Below, piece after piece: positions 52,611 through 62,032 of a stretch of 64,000 bases of DNA. Under the pieces are notes generated by a model. That model saw nothing but the letters and a program-made list of their open reading frames with translations, was not told the DNA's origin and ran no database searches. Position numbers and translations under genes: made by a program. Positions within the stretch are counted from its first letter, which is position 1. The number at the start of each line of letters is the position of its first letter. The stretch lies in NCBI RefSeq assembly GCF_016741855.1, contig NZ_JAERRH010000001.1:186001-250000 (forward strand), read 5' to 3'. Source of the stretch: Streptomyces musisoli (GTDB lineage: Bacteria; Actinomycetota; Actinomycetes; Streptomycetales; Streptomycetaceae).

Positions 52611-53531
52611 ATGGACACCATGCGTGACCGATTCGCCCCCGTCGTCTCCCGGCTGCTGGACGAGGACCCGCGGGTCGCGGTCGTCCTCGCCGAGATCGGC
52701 CGGGACGGCTTCCGCGAGGCGGAGCGGCGCCATCCCGACCGGGTGATCAACGTCGGCATCCGCGAACAGCTGCTGATCGGGACGGCGGCGGGACTGGCAC
52801 TCACCGGGCTGCGGCCCGTAGTGCACACCTTCGCCAGCTTCCTGGTGGAGCGGCCGTTCGAGCAGGTCAAGCTGGATCTGGGGCACCAGGACACGGGCGC
52901 GGTACTGGTGAGCGCCGCGGCCTCCTTCGACTGGCCGGCCGGCGGCTTCACCCACATGGCCCCCGGCGACGTGGCCCTCCTGGACACGCTGGACGGCTGG
53001 ACCGTGCACGTCCCCGGGCATCCGGACGAGGCCGAGACGCTGCTGCACCACGCCATCGCCGCGGGCGACGACAAGGTGTACGTGCGGCTGTCCGTGCAGT
53101 CCAACCGGCAGGGCCGGGTGATCGACGGGCAGCACTTCGTCACGGCCCGCGAGGGCCGCTCGGGCGTCGTCGTCGCCGTCGGCCCGGTGCTCGACGCGGT
53201 CCTCGCCGCCACCGAGGGAATGGACGTGACCGTCCTGTACGCGACGACCGTGCGCCCCTTCGACGCGGCCGGGCTGCGCCGGGCGACGGAGACGGCCGGT
53301 ACGGACGTCGTGCTGGTCGAGCCGTACCTGGCGGGGACGTCGACGGCCGCGGTGAGCGAGGCGCTGTCCGACGTGCCGCACCGAGTGCTCGGCCTCGGCG
53401 TCGGCCGCCGTGAGCTGCGCCGCTACGGCACGATCGAGGAGCATGTGGCCGCGCACGGCCTGGACGCGGCGAGCCTGCGCGAGCGCATCGGCCGCTTCGT
53501 CGGCGCCGGGCTGCTGCCGGCGGGCCGGTGA
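52611..53531 (+). CDS. Transketolase, C-terminal subunit
   Basis: 306-residue pyrimidine-binding and C-terminal half: VLAEIGRDGFREAERRHPDRVINVGIREQLLIGTAAGLALTGLRP, where the conserved TPP glutamate lies in GIREQ. HMAPGDVALLDTLDGWTVHVPGHPDEAE and the C-terminal LVEPYLAGTSTAAVSEAL domain also fit. GAAAGG precedes the ATG. With the upstream gene it forms a complete enzyme. The following MFS gene converges, 10 bases away. Confidence 0.9.
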   Translation: MDTMRDRFAPVVSRLLDEDPRVAVVLAEIGRDGFREAERRHPDRVINVGIREQLLIGTAAGLALTGLRPVVHTFASFLVERPFEQVKLDLGHQDTGAVLVSAAASFDWPAGGFTHMAPGDVALLDTLDGWTVHVPGHPDEAETLLHHAIAAGDDKVYVRLSVQSNRQGRVIDGQHFVTAREGRSGVVVAVGPVLDAVLAATEGMDVTVLYATTVRPFDAAGLRRATETAGTDVVLVEPYLAGTSTAAVSEALSDVPHRVLGLGVGRRELRRYGTIEEHVAAHGLDAASLRERIGRFVGAGLLPAGR

Positions 53532-53541
53532 ACGCCGGGAC

Positions 53542-54831
53542 TCAGGGGGCGGGGGTGCCCGGGTCGGCCCGGACCAGATCGCGCACCGCCGGTATCGCGA
53601 GCAGGGTCGCCGCCACGACGAGGCTCACGGCGCCGGCGGTCAGCAGCACGTGGCCGGCGCCCAGCGCTCCGGCCGCCGGGCCGGCGAGGGCCTGACCCAC
53701 CGGCATCATGGCGAGGGACCCGGCCACGTCGTAGGCGTGGATGCGGTTGAGGACGTCGGCCGGGACCTGCGTCTGCACGGTGGTCGCCCACATCACGCCC
53801 CAGAACGACATGCCGGCGCCGGCGAGCGCGGCCCCGGCCGCCATGGCCGGTACGCCGAGGCCCGCCCCGACGGCCGCGGGGAAACCGAAGAAGGCGAAGA
53901 GGGCGAGCGCGCCCGCGCGGAGCATACGGCGGGGGCGCAGCCGGAGGGCGAGCAGACCGCCGGCCACCGTGCCCGCGCCCAGGGCCGAGTTGAGCAGGCC
54001 GTAGGCACGCGGGCCGTGGTGCCGGACGACCTCGGTCGCCACGAGGGGGACGGTCGGGCCCCAGACCGCGATCATGTAGAGACACCAGACGGCGATCACG
54101 CCCCACAGCCAGGTGCGGGAGCGGAACTCCCGCCAGCCGTCGACGAGATCGTCGCGGAAGGCGCGCAGGGCGGAACCGGTGGTGGCCCGGTCGCCCGCGG
54201 CCGGCGGGGGCAGCCGGAGCAGCAGCAGACACAGGGCGCTGAGCGTGTAGGTGGCGGCGTGCACGGCGAAGAGACCGCCGGGCGAGGCGAGGCCGACCAG
54301 GACGCCCGCGACGGCCGGGCCCGCGAGCTGGGCCGCGGACTCGGCGATACGGATCGCGCCGTTCGCTCCCTGGACGTCCGCCGCGAGGCGGGGCACGGTG
54401 CTGGCGACGCCCGGCTGGAAGACCGCGCCGGCCACGCCGTTGACGACGCCGATGGCGCAGATCTGCCAGAGCACCACGTGCCCGGTGAAGAAGAGCCCCG
54501 CGGCGAGGGACTGGGTGCCGACCCTGACGAGGTCGGCGCCGATCATCAGCCTGCGGGTGCTGAACCGGTCGGCGACGACCCCGCCGAAGACCACCAGGCC
54601 GGCGAACGCGGCGACCGTGGAGGCCATGGCGAGGCCGACCGCGCCCGCGCCGTACCCGTGCTCCAGCAGGCCCGCGGCGAGGGCGACGGGCAGCATGGTG
54701 TCGCCGAGGCGGGCGACGGCCCGGGCCAGGAAGAACAGCGCGAAGTCCCGCGACCACACGGCCGGGGCGCCGGCCGCGGCCCTCCGCGCCCCCTGGGCGG
54801 CGACGCCGCGCCGCGCGTCCGTTCCGGTCAT
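53542..54831 (-). CDS. MFS transporter
   Basis: 429-residue major facilitator with about twelve hydrophobic segments. Motif A appears as GGVVADRFSTRRLMIGADLVR after the second helix. Overall pattern (FALFFLARAVARLGDTMLPVALAAGLL, GVVNGVAGAVFQPG) suits the enterobactin-exporter-like/MFS_3 group of drug or metabolite exporters. The start shown (54831) begins a Pro/Ala/Arg-rich tail of about 25 residues. The substrate is unknown. Confidence 0.88.
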   Translation of the reverse strand: MTGTDARRGVAAQGARRAAAGAPAVWSRDFALFFLARAVARLGDTMLPVALAAGLLEHGYGAGAVGLAMASTVAAFAGLVVFGGVVADRFSTRRLMIGADLVRVGTQSLAAGLFFTGHVVLWQICAIGVVNGVAGAVFQPGVASTVPRLAADVQGANGAIRIAESAAQLAGPAVAGVLVGLASPGGLFAVHAATYTLSALCLLLLRLPPPAAGDRATTGSALRAFRDDLVDGWREFRSRTWLWGVIAVWCLYMIAVWGPTVPLVATEVVRHHGPRAYGLLNSALGAGTVAGGLLALRLRPRRMLRAGALALFAFFGFPAAVGAGLGVPAMAAGAALAGAGMSFWGVMWATTVQTQVPADVLNRIHAYDVAGSLAMMPVGQALAGPAAGALGAGHVLLTAGAVSLVVAATLLAIPAVRDLVRADPGTPAP

Positions 54832-55012
54832 CCCGCGTGCTCCCCTCCCTGCCGCCCGGCACTCCCCCGGCGACACCGTCCCTGCCCGGCACTCCCCCGG
54901 CGGCGCGTCCCCGCCGTGCGCTTCCCCGGCGGCGCGTCCCCGCCGTGCGCTTCCCCCTACCGCCTACGCCGCGCGGGATCATGCCACCACCCGGCCGCGC
55001 CCGCCGGGATTT
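54832..55012. repeat. Tandem repeats between the MFS and YjbR-like genes
   Basis: GGCGGCGCGTCCCCGCCGTGCGCTTCCCC-type units (about 30 bases, two and a half copies near 54898-54957) follow CCCTGCCCGGCACTCCCCCGG units near 54845-54900. No gene is seen. Confidence 0.8.
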
Positions 55013-55372
55013 TCAGTCCCCGGGCGGAAGCCCCAACTCGGGGTGGGCGTCCAGGAGTCGGGGCGGGGCGGCCTGGCGCCAGGAGTCGGCCAGGATGTCC
55101 CGCAGCTCGTCCTCGTCCTCCAGGGCGGCGAGTCTCGCCCTCACCCAGGCGAACTGCGCCTCGTGGTCGGCGATCCAGAACTTCCCGGGCTCGGCCAGCA
55201 CCAGTTCGTCGCGCTCCTCCTTGGGGCAGCGCACGGCGATGGACGTCTCGTCCTCCGGGAGGGTCGCGAACATCTTTCCGGCCACCCGGAACGTGGGCAT
55301 GCTCCAGGCGACCTTCTCCGAGGTGTCCGGCAGGGACAGGGCGATTCGGCGTACGTCTTCTGCGTCCGGCAT
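55013..55372 (-). CDS. MmcQ/YjbR family protein
   Basis: 119-residue protein of the MmcQ/YjbR (DUF419) fold: DVRRIALSLPDTSEKVAWSMPTFRVAGKMFATL, AVRCPKEERDELVLAEPGKFWIADH and AQFAWVRARLAALEDEDELRDILADSWRQAAPPRLL. ATG 55372 begins PDAEDVRRIALSLP, the usual family start; an upstream extension is unlikely. Function is unclear, possibly DNA-binding-like. Confidence 0.88.
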   Translation of the reverse strand: MPDAEDVRRIALSLPDTSEKVAWSMPTFRVAGKMFATLPEDETSIAVRCPKEERDELVLAEPGKFWIADHEAQFAWVRARLAALEDEDELRDILADSWRQAAPPRLLDAHPELGLPPGD

Positions 55373-55402
55373 GCAACGCACCGTAGCTCCTGCCACTGAC
55401 AG

Positions 55403-55954
55403 TCATCCGCCGGGAGCGTCCGGCCGGGAGCGGCAGGCGTCCAGCCGCTTGTAGTAGAGGGTCGTGGGACGCAACTCGCCCAGGGGGCCCGCCGCGTAGT
55501 CGGGGATGGTGCCGGCCGGCGTCCAGCCGGCCGAGCGGTACAGGTGCTCGGCGGGGCTGCCGGTCTCGGTGTCGAGGTGGAGCAGGGTGCGGCCGTCGGC
55601 GGCGGCCGCCTGCTCGGCGGTGGCGAGGAGCCGGCGGCCGAGTCCGTGTCCCCGCGCGGAGCGGTGCACCATCAGCTTGACCAGCTCGGCCCGGTGCCGG
55701 CTGTTCGGTTTGCCGGGGAAGGCCAGGCCGACCGTGCCGGTCACCGTGTCCGAGCGGTCCACGGCCGCCCAGACGGCGAGGTGGCCGGCCGCCGCGTCGT
55801 CCGCCCGCCCCCGCCACCAGGCGACCGCCTCCGCGTGGCCGAGCGGGGCGAGGAAGCCGACCGAGGCTCCGGAGGCGACGGTGTCGGTCAGCAGCGCCGC
55901 CAGGCCGTCGGCCCGGGCGCGTACCCGGGCGGCGCTCCAGCGCTCCACCCTCAT
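55403..55954 (-). CDS. GNAT-family N-acetyltransferase
   Basis: 183-residue acetyltransferase. The acetyl-CoA loop is ELVKLMVHRSARGHGLGRRLLATAEQAA, and the C-terminal EHLYRSAGWTPAGTIPDYA is a typical GNAT motif B. Its start overlaps the stop of the XRE-cupin gene (ATGA), so the two are co-translated and the acetyltransferase is probably controlled by that repressor. The substrate is unknown; amine detoxification is one possibility. Confidence 0.9.
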   Translation of the reverse strand: MRVERWSAARVRARADGLAALLTDTVASGASVGFLAPLGHAEAVAWWRGRADDAAAGHLAVWAAVDRSDTVTGTVGLAFPGKPNSRHRAELVKLMVHRSARGHGLGRRLLATAEQAAAADGRTLLHLDTETGSPAEHLYRSAGWTPAGTIPDYAAGPLGELRPTTLYYKRLDACRSRPDAPGG

Positions 55955-56517
55955 GGCCGCACCACCGCCAGTACGTAACGTGCCGCACCGGGCCCGGCGC
56001 AGCGGAACCGGGTCGCGCCGGTGACGCGCACGCGCAGGCAGTCACCCGCGTCGAGCCGGTGGGCCCGCTCCCCCACGGTCACTTCCAGCGCTCCCTCCAG
56101 CAGCCACAGGTGCTGTTCCAGACCGGGCACGGGCGGGCGGTCGTAGGCGAGGTCCGCGCCCGGGGTGAGGCGGCCCTCGACCAGTTCGCCGCGCAGCCCG
56201 GTGTGCGGCGGGGACACGGACCGGCGGACGAAGCCGGAGGCGCGGTCCTCCCAGACCCGCTGGTCGGCGGCCCGGACCAGCGGCGCCGGTGCCGCCTCGA
56301 CCTCTCTGAGCAGCTGGGACATGGTGCGGCCGTACACATGGCAGAGCCGGTTCAGGACGGCGGCGGTGGGGCTGGTCTCCGCGCGTTCGGCGCGGGACAG
56401 GGTGGACCGGCTGACGCCGCTGCGCTCCGCCAGTTCACCGAGGGACCAGCCGTGCTGGGCCCGCAGCTCGGCCAGCCGCGCGCCGATGAGGAGATCGACG
56501 GAATCCTCGCTTCTCAT
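55951..56517 (-). CDS. XRE-family regulator with cupin domain
   Basis: 188-residue regulator. N-terminal helix-turn-helix (LAELRAQHGWSLGELAERSGVSRSTLSRAERAETSPTAAVLNRL, about 14-57) is followed by a C-terminal cupin (about 110-185; PGLEQHLWLLEGALEVTVGERAHRLDAGDCLRV) that would sense a small ligand. The gene starts inside a long palindrome, which implies that it represses itself and the downstream GNAT gene. Confidence 0.92.
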   Translation of the reverse strand: MRSEDSVDLLIGARLAELRAQHGWSLGELAERSGVSRSTLSRAERAETSPTAAVLNRLCHVYGRTMSQLLREVEAAPAPLVRAADQRVWEDRASGFVRRSVSPPHTGLRGELVEGRLTPGADLAYDRPPVPGLEQHLWLLEGALEVTVGERAHRLDAGDCLRVRVTGATRFRCAGPGAARYVLAVVRP

Positions 56518-56544
56518 ATCCGGGACGCTATCCCGTATATGAGA
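56512..56544 (-). promoter_or_regulatory. 33-bp operator over the XRE-cupin start codon
   Basis: Inverted repeat TCTCATAT-n-CGGGA ... TCCCG-n-ATATGAGA, nearly perfect over 33 bases. The gene's ATG lies inside the left arm. On the minus strand TAGCGT within the palindrome ends seven bases before the ATG and would act as -10 of a leaderless transcript, so repressor binding would cover the promoter. Confidence 0.75.
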
Positions 56545-56563
56545 CGCCGCTGTTACGGAACCC

Positions 56564-57466
56564 TCACGCCTGGGCCGCCTCGTCGAGTGCCTCCAGCACC
56601 GGGCGGATCAGCGGGTGCTCCTCGGATCCGCGGCGGACGGCCGCGAACACCCGGCGGGTCGGGGCGATGCCGTCGACGGGGCGTACCACCACGCCGGCGA
56701 GGTCCATGCCGCGCAGTGCGGAGCGCGGTACGAGGGCCACGCCCGCGTCGGCCGAGGCGAGGGCGACGACGGCACGGAAGTCGTCGGAGGAGTGTTCCAG
56801 ACGGGGCTGGAAGCCGGCGCTCTCGCAGGCGAGGACCACCACGTCGTGGCAGGGGTTTCCGGGGTACGGGCCGATCCAGGCGTCCTTGGCCAGTTCGGCG
56901 AGGGGGACCTCGGGGGCGTCCGCGAGGCGGTGGCCCGGCGGTACGACCGCGTCGAACGGCTCGGCGTAGAGCGGGACGTGGGTCAGCCGGGGGTCGTCGG
57001 CCGACGGGGCGCCCCGGTACTCGACGGCGACCGCGACGTCGACCTGACGGTCCAGCACCATGGGCAGGCTGGCGTCGCCCTCCGCGTCCTGGACACGGAT
57101 CCGTATGCCGGGCGCCGCGGCGGCGAGCCGGGCCACGGCCGGGGCCACGACCTGGGCGATGCCGGTCGCGAAGGCCGCCACGGTGACCGTGCCCGCCTCG
57201 CCCGAGCCGTAGGCGGCCAGCTCGGCCTCGGCGCGCTCCAGCTGGGCGAGGACCGCGTTGGTGTGGCCGAGCAGGATCTCGCCGGCCGGGGTGAGCCGTA
57301 CCCCCTTGGCGCCGCGGTCGACGAGGCGGTGGCCGGTCTCCTGCTCGAGCGCCGTCAGCTGCTGGGAGACGGCGGAGGGGGTGAGATAGAGCGCGGCGGC
57401 CGCCGCGGTGACCGTGCGGTGGTCGGCCACCGCACGGAGGATGTGGAGCCGCCGTGCTTCGATCAT
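56564..57466 (-). CDS. LysR-family transcriptional regulator
   Basis: 300-residue LysR regulator. The winged helix-turn-helix is RRLHILRAVADHRTVTAAAAALYLTPSAVSQQLTALEQETGHRLV, then the effector domain (GTVTVAAFATGIAQVVAPAVARL, VDVAVAVEY, and WIGPYPGNPCHD). It lies 30 bases downstream of kbl on the same strand, so it may be co-transcribed with tdh-kbl or have its own promoter. Its ligand and targets are unknown. Confidence 0.9.
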   Translation of the reverse strand: MIEARRLHILRAVADHRTVTAAAAALYLTPSAVSQQLTALEQETGHRLVDRGAKGVRLTPAGEILLGHTNAVLAQLERAEAELAAYGSGEAGTVTVAAFATGIAQVVAPAVARLAAAAPGIRIRVQDAEGDASLPMVLDRQVDVAVAVEYRGAPSADDPRLTHVPLYAEPFDAVVPPGHRLADAPEVPLAELAKDAWIGPYPGNPCHDVVVLACESAGFQPRLEHSSDDFRAVVALASADAGVALVPRSALRGMDLAGVVVRPVDGIAPTRRVFAAVRRGSEEHPLIRPVLEALDEAAQA

Positions 57467-57496
57467 GCCCTCATTATCCCAGGGCGTCCGCCCTGG

Positions 57497-58690
57497 TCAG
57501 GACTCCAGTTCGGCGCGCGCCGCGATGAACGCGTCGACCGCTCGGTTCACGTCCTCCGTGGAGTGCGCGGCGGACAGCTGGACGCGGATGCGGGCCTGGC
57601 CCTGCGGGACGACGGGGTAGGAGAAGCCGATCACGTAGACCCCGCGCTCCAGCAGCAGTTCGGCCATCCGGCCCGCCTTCGACGCGTCACCGATCATGAC
57701 CGGGGCGATGGCGTGGTCGCCGGGGAGGATGTCGAAGCCCTCGTCGGTCATCCGGCGGCGGAACAGGGCCGTGTTCTCGGCGAGCCGGACGCGCAGGTCG
57801 TCGGCGGACTCCAGCAGGTCGAGGACCTTCAGGGAGGCGGCGGCGATCACGGGCGCCAGGGTGTTCGAGAACAGGTACGGGCGGGAGCGCTGACGCAGCA
57901 GGGCGACGATCTCGGCGCGGGCGGCGACATAGCCGCCGGAGGCGCCGCCGAGGGCCTTGCCGAGGGTGCCGGTGATGATGTCGACGCGGTCCATGACGCC
58001 GTGCAGCTCGGGGGTGCCGCGGCCGGTCGGGCCGACGAAGCCGACGGCGTGCGAGTCGTCGACCATCACCATCGCGTCGTAGCGGTCGGCGAGGTCGCAG
58101 ATCTCGCGCAGGGGCGCGACATAGCCGTCCATGGAGAAGACGCCGTCGGTGACGATCAGGCGGCGCCGGGCGCCGGACGCCTCCTTGAGCTTGGCCTCCA
58201 GGTCCTCGAGGTCCCGGTTGGCGTAGCGGAAGCGGCGGGCCTTGGACAGGCGGATGCCGTCGATGATGGAGGCGTGGTTGAGGGCGTCGGAGATCACCGC
58301 GTCCTCCTCGCCCAGCAGGGTCTCGAAGACACCGCCGTTGGCGTCGAAGCAGGAGGAGTACAGGATCGTGTCCTCCTGGCCGAGGAACGCCGACAGCCGC
58401 GCCTCCAGCTCCTTGTGCACCTCCTGGGTGCCGCAGATGAAGCGGACGGAGGCCATGCCGTAGCCCCAGCGGTCCAGGGCCTGGTGGGCGGCGGCGATCA
58501 CCTCGGGGTGGTCGGCGAGGCCGAGGTAGTTGTTGGCGCAGAAGTTGAGGACCTCGCCGGGACGGCCGCCGGCGCTGACGTTCACGGTCGCGGACTGCGG
58601 GGTGTCGATGACCCGCTCGGGCTTGTGCAGGCCGGCGGCGCGGATCTCGTCCAGAGTGGCGCGCAGGTCGTCGCGGACGGTCTTGAACAT
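57497..58690 (-). CDS. kbl: Glycine C-acetyltransferase (2-amino-3-ketobutyrate CoA ligase)
   Basis: 397-residue PLP enzyme that cleaves 2-amino-3-ketobutyrate with CoA to glycine and acetyl-Co[72 protein letters not shown] and the PLP lysine in [16 protein letters not shown] (Lys245) are all as in Kbl. It follows tdh by 70 bases on the same strand; the two enzymes catalyse consecutive steps of threonine breakdown. Confidence 0.96.
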   Translation of the reverse strand: MFKTVRDDLRATLDEIRAAGLHKPERVIDTPQSATVNVSAGGRPGEVLNFCANNYLGLADHPEVIAAAHQALDRWGYGMASVRFICGTQEVHKELEARLSAFLGQEDTILYSSCFDANGGVFETLLGEEDAVISDALNHASIIDGIRLSKARRFRYANRDLEDLEAKLKEASGARRRLIVTDGVFSMDGYVAPLREICDLADRYDAMVMVDDSHAVGFVGPTGRGTPELHGVMDRVDIITGTLGKALGGASGGYVAARAEIVALLRQRSRPYLFSNTLAPVIAAASLKVLDLLESADDLRVRLAENTALFRRRMTDEGFDILPGDHAIAPVMIGDASKAGRMAELLLERGVYVIGFSYPVVPQGQARIRVQLSAAHSTEDVNRAVDAFIAARAELES

Positions 58691-58760
58691 GAGAGGGGGC
58701 TCCTGAAAGTGCTGACGGGGTGAGGGAGTTCGCGGCGTGCGGTTTCCGCGGTACTGCCGC

Positions 58761-59789
58761 TTACGCGGTCCAGTCGAGGATGACCTTGCCGCCCTTTCCG
58801 CTCGCGGCGTCGGCGAAGGCGGCCTCGAAGTCGCGGTAGTCGTAGCGGCCGGTGATCACGGGGGCGAGGTCGAGACCGCCCTCCAGCAGCACCGACATCG
58901 CGTACCAGGTCTCGAACATCTCCCGGCCGTAGATGCCCTTGATCGTGATCATCGAGGTGACGATCCGGGCCCAGTCCACGGGGAACTCCTGGGCGGGCAG
59001 GCCGAGCATGGCGATGCGGCCGCCGTGCGTCATGTTCGCGATCATGTCCCGCATGGCCTCGGGGCGGCCGGACATCTCCAGGCCGATGTCGAAGCCCTCG
59101 CGCAGGCCCAGCTCGCGCTGTCCGTCGGCGATGGTGGACTCGGCGACGTTCAGGGCGAGGCTCACCCCTGTCTTGCGGGCGATCTCCAGGCGCTCCTCGC
59201 TGACGTCGGTGACGACGACGTTGCGGGCGCCCGCGTGCCGGGCCACGGCGGCGGCCATCAGGCCGATCGGACCGGCGCCGGTGATCAGGACGTCCTCGCC
59301 GACCAGCGGGAAGGACAGCGCGGTGTGGACGGCGTTGCCGAACGGGTCGAAGATCGCGGCGATGTCGAGGTCGACGGGGACCCGGTGCACCCAGACGTTG
59401 GACGCGGGCAGGGCGACGTACTCGGCGAACGCTCCGTCGCGGCCGACGCCGAGGCCGACGGTGGCCCGGCACAGGTGGCGGCGGCCGGCCAGGCAGTTGC
59501 GGCACTTGCCGCACACCAGGTGGCCCTCGCCGCTGACCCGGTCGCCGATACGGATGTCGGTCACGTCCCGCCCGACCTCGACCACCTGCCCGACGAACTC
59601 GTGGCCGACCACGAGCGGGGTGCGGATCGCCTGCTGGGCCCAGCCGTCCCAGGAACGGATGTGCAGGTCGGTGCCGCAGATACCGGTCCGCATGACCTTG
59701 ATCAGTACGTCACCGGGGCCGACGGCGGGCTCCGGGACGTCCGTCAGCCACAGTCCTGGCTCTGCCTTGTCCTTGACCAGCGCCTTCAA
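58761..59789 (-). CDS. tdh: L-threonine 3-dehydrogenase
   Basis: 342-residue zinc alcohol-dehydrogenase-type enzyme oxidising threonine to 2-amino-3-ketobutyrate with NAD. Using TTG 59789 (AGGAG eight bases upstream) gives the catalytic zinc residues Cys38 (GICGTDLH), His63 and Glu64 (VGHEFVGQV). The structural zinc residues become Cys93, 96, 99 and 107 ([15 protein letters not shown]), the usual Tdh numbering, which confirms this start over an ATG 19 codons upstream. The nucleotide loop is [18 protein letters not shown]. It forms an operon with kbl. Confidence 0.95.
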   Translation of the reverse strand: MKALVKDKAEPGLWLTDVPEPAVGPGDVLIKVMRTGICGTDLHIRSWDGWAQQAIRTPLVVGHEFVGQVVEVGRDVTDIRIGDRVSGEGHLVCGKCRNCLAGRRHLCRATVGLGVGRDGAFAEYVALPASNVWVHRVPVDLDIAAIFDPFGNAVHTALSFPLVGEDVLITGAGPIGLMAAAVARHAGARNVVVTDVSEERLEIARKTGVSLALNVAESTIADGQRELGLREGFDIGLEMSGRPEAMRDMIANMTHGGRIAMLGLPAQEFPVDWARIVTSMITIKGIYGREMFETWYAMSVLLEGGLDLAPVITGRYDYRDFEAAFADAASGKGGKVILDWTA

Positions 59790-60012
59790 CGCTACGGCTC
59801 CTGTGGGATGAGGCCCGGCCCGCGGGTACGCCGAAGGAGCCCGCACCGGGTCAGAGGGGTGGAATCACCTTGCAATCTGCCGCATGCGCGAGCCGCGGTC
59901 CATCGAGCTTTTCTTAACCGGCGCCTCAGCTTTCCTTCAGGCCCCTTGTGCGGCGGGCCCGGCGACGCCCTGGACGGTGCTTTTCGCGATGCCGTCGGCG
60001 CGGCCGTTCGGG

Positions 60013-60585
60013 TCACAGCGGCAGGCCGTCCTGGGCGCTCCGTTCGAGGCGTGCGACGAGATCGGCGGCGAGGCCCTTGATGGTCTCCAGACCCGGTTTG
60101 CCCCAGACGCGGGGCGCTGTGTCGGCTGCGCACACGGTGCCGAGTGCCATGCCGGAGCTGTCGATGAGCGGGGCGCCGAGATAGGAGCGCACACCGAACT
60201 CGTCGACGACCGGATTGCCGGCGAACCGCGGGTAGTCCCGGACGTCGTCGAGCACCAGGGCCTTGCGGCGCACCACCACATGGGGGCAGAACCCGTGGTC
60301 CCGGGGCAGCACCCGGCCGATCTCGGCCCTGCTGCCGTCCTCGCGCACGACCGGCGCGGTGGCGGCGCTCAGCCCCGCGAAGAACTGGTGGTCCTCGCCG
60401 ATGAAGTTGACCATGGCGTAGTGCGCGCCGGTGACCTGGGCGAGGTGGCCGGCGAAGGCGTCGAGCACGGGGTCGGGCCGGTCCGCCAGGCCGAGTCGGC
60501 GCAGCCGGTGGACGCGGGCGGGGGCCTCCTTGTCCTCGGGGGTGAGCAGCAGACCTCGGACCGGCCGGGGCGGCTCGTAGCTCAT
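60013..60585 (-). CDS. GAF-domain protein downstream of the conservon
   Basis: 190-residue single GAF domain: AGHLAQVTGAHYAMVNFIGEDHQFFAGLSAATAP, RDHGFCPHVVVRRKALVLDDVRDYPRFAGNPVVDEFGVRSYLGAPLIDSSGMALGTVC. No output domain. ATG 60585 (MSYEPPRPVRG) was chosen; 34 more upstream codons are open but Arg/Pro-rich and run close to cvnD. It follows cvnD by 61 bases on the same strand, so it may be a sensory partner of the conservon. Confidence 0.88.
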   Translation of the reverse strand: MSYEPPRPVRGLLLTPEDKEAPARVHRLRRLGLADRPDPVLDAFAGHLAQVTGAHYAMVNFIGEDHQFFAGLSAATAPVVREDGSRAEIGRVLPRDHGFCPHVVVRRKALVLDDVRDYPRFAGNPVVDEFGVRSYLGAPLIDSSGMALGTVCAADTAPRVWGKPGLETIKGLAADLVARLERSAQDGLPL

Positions 60586-60646
60586 GACCGGGCTCCGTCG
60601 CTGTGGACGTACCTCATATAGGGGCTCCGTGGGCGGTGGGACGGGA

Positions 60647-61246
60647 TCACATGTGGGCGCCATGGCTGGGCGTGGGCGCCGGGGCATGGGCGAGGAGGTG
60701 GCGTACGAGGGTGAGCAGGGTCTGCACGCCGGAGCTGGAGATCCGGGCGTCGCAGCGCACCACCGGGACCTCCGGGTCGAGGTCTATGGCGGACCGCACC
60801 TCCTCGGCGTCGTAGCGGTGGGAGCCGTCGAACTCGTTGACGGCGACGATGAAGGCGAGCCCGCGCTCCTCGAAGAAGTCCACGGCGGCGAAGCAGTCCT
60901 GGAGCCGGCGGGTGTCGGCGAGGATCACCGCGCCGAGCGCGCCCTCGGACAGCTCGTCCCACATGAACCAGAACCGCTCCTGCCCCGGTGTGCCGAACAG
61001 GTACAGCACGTGCTCCGGATCGAGGGTGATCCGGCCGAAGTCCATGGCGACCGTGGTCTCCATCTTGTTCTCGACGCCGTCGAGACTGTCCGTGCCGACG
61101 CTGACCGTGGTGAGCAGCTCCTCCGTGCTGAGCGGCGCGATCTCGCTGACCGCGCCCACGAAGGTGGTCTTGCCGACCCCGAACCCGCCCGCGACCAGGA
61201 TTTTGAGCGCGGTGGGGAACGGGTCAGAGCTGTCGTCGTAGTCCAT
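60647..61246 (-). CDS. cvnD: Conservon ATP/GTP-binding protein CvnD
   Basis: 199-residue small Ras-like GTPase. G1 loop LVAGGFGVGKTTFVGA (20-28), switch region VAMDFGRITLD, G3-like YLFGTPGQERFWFMWDELSEGALG, and VNEFDGS in place of NKxD. The last 12 residues are Ala/Pro/His-rich. It overlaps cvnC by 23 bases. In conservons CvnD acts with CvnA-C at the membrane in a G-protein-like switch. Confidence 0.95.
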   Translation of the reverse strand: MDYDDSSDPFPTALKILVAGGFGVGKTTFVGAVSEIAPLSTEELLTTVSVGTDSLDGVENKMETTVAMDFGRITLDPEHVLYLFGTPGQERFWFMWDELSEGALGAVILADTRRLQDCFAAVDFFEERGLAFIVAVNEFDGSHRYDAEEVRSAIDLDPEVPVVRCDARISSSGVQTLLTLVRHLLAHAPAPTPSHGAHM

Positions 61247-61601
61247 CGAGCACTGCCTCCAGCAGAGACCGGTCAGTGGGGATGTGGTGGTAGGCGGGCG
61301 GCTTGGTGGTCAGCGCGCCGCAGTCGACCAGGTCCGAGAGCAGCACCTTGGTGACCACCGCGGGCAGTTTCAGCTGGGCGGCCACCTCGGCGACCGAGAC
61401 GGGCGCGCGGCACAGGTCGAGGGCCTCTGCGTGCTCCGGGCCGAGGTAGCCCAGCGGGGTGACGCCGGTGGCTCTCACCTGGGACATCAGGTCGAGGTCG
61501 ATGCTGGGCTCGGTGCGGCCGTTGCTGACCGTGAAGGGGCGCACCAGCCGCCCGGCCGCGTCGTCCAGCCAGGGCCCGTCGCCGGCTGCGGCCACGCTCA
61601 A
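61224..61601 (-). CDS. cvnC: Conservon DUF742 protein CvnC
   Basis: 125-residue DUF742 protein: GRLVRPFTVSNGRTEPS, the central LGPEHAEALDLCRAPVSVAEVAAQLKLPAVVTKVLLSDLVDCGAL winged-helix-like part, and PTDRSLLEAVLDGLRRQL at the end. Its start overlaps the cvnB stop (4 bases), and its end overlaps cvnD. Confidence 0.95.
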   Translation of the reverse strand: MSVAAAGDGPWLDDAAGRLVRPFTVSNGRTEPSIDLDLMSQVRATGVTPLGYLGPEHAEALDLCRAPVSVAEVAAQLKLPAVVTKVLLSDLVDCGALTTKPPAYHHIPTDRSLLEAVLDGLRRQL

Positions 61602-62032
61602 GGCCTCGTCGCCGCGGAGTCGACGGCGGGCTGCCGGGGGGCGGTCACCAGGTAGGGGCGCACGCTCTTGACCAGCATGGCCATCTCGTAGCCGAGCACC
61701 GCCGCGTCGGCCTCGCGGCCGGCCAGTACGGCGAGGCAGGTGCCGGAGCCGGCGGTGGTGACGAAGAGGAGGGTCGCGTCGAGTTCGACGACGACCTGGC
61801 GGACGTCCCCCCCGTCGCCGAACCGGATGCCCGCGCTGCGGCCGAGGGAGTACAGGCCCGACGCCAGGGCCGCCATGTGGTCGGCACTGTCGATGTCCAG
61901 GCCGTGCACGGACTTCACCAGTCCGTCGCAGGACAGGAGCACCGCGCTGCTGGTGTGGGGTACGCGCTGCACGAGGCCGCTCAGCAGCCAGTCGAGGTCG
62001 GATGCGTGGACGGTCGTCGCATCGCTCGCCAT
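61598..62032 (-). CDS. cvnB: Conservon roadblock/LC7 protein CvnB
   Basis: 144-residue roadblock-fold protein: LDWLLSGLVQRVPHTSSAVLLSCDGLVKSVHGLDIDSADHMAALASGLYSLGRSAG and GSGTCLAVLAGREADAAVLGYEMAMLV. ATG 62032 has AAGGAG ten bases upstream. An upstream ATG at 62113 overlaps the cvnA stop (ATGA) and would add 27 Pro/Arg-rich residues; coupling to cvnA argues for it, family length argues against. Confidence 0.93.
   Translation of the reverse strand: MASDATTVHASDLDWLLSGLVQRVPHTSSAVLLSCDGLVKSVHGLDIDSADHMAALASGLYSLGRSAGIRFGDGGDVRQVVVELDATLLFVTTAGSGTCLAVLAGREADAAVLGYEMAMLVKSVRPYLVTAPRQPAVDSAATRP

Noticed and set aside
59790..60012. Glycine riboswitch upstream of tdh-kbl
   Set aside because: No tandem glycine-aptamer pattern is recognisable in this 223-base gap; only an A/T-rich stretch near 59910-59940 stands out.
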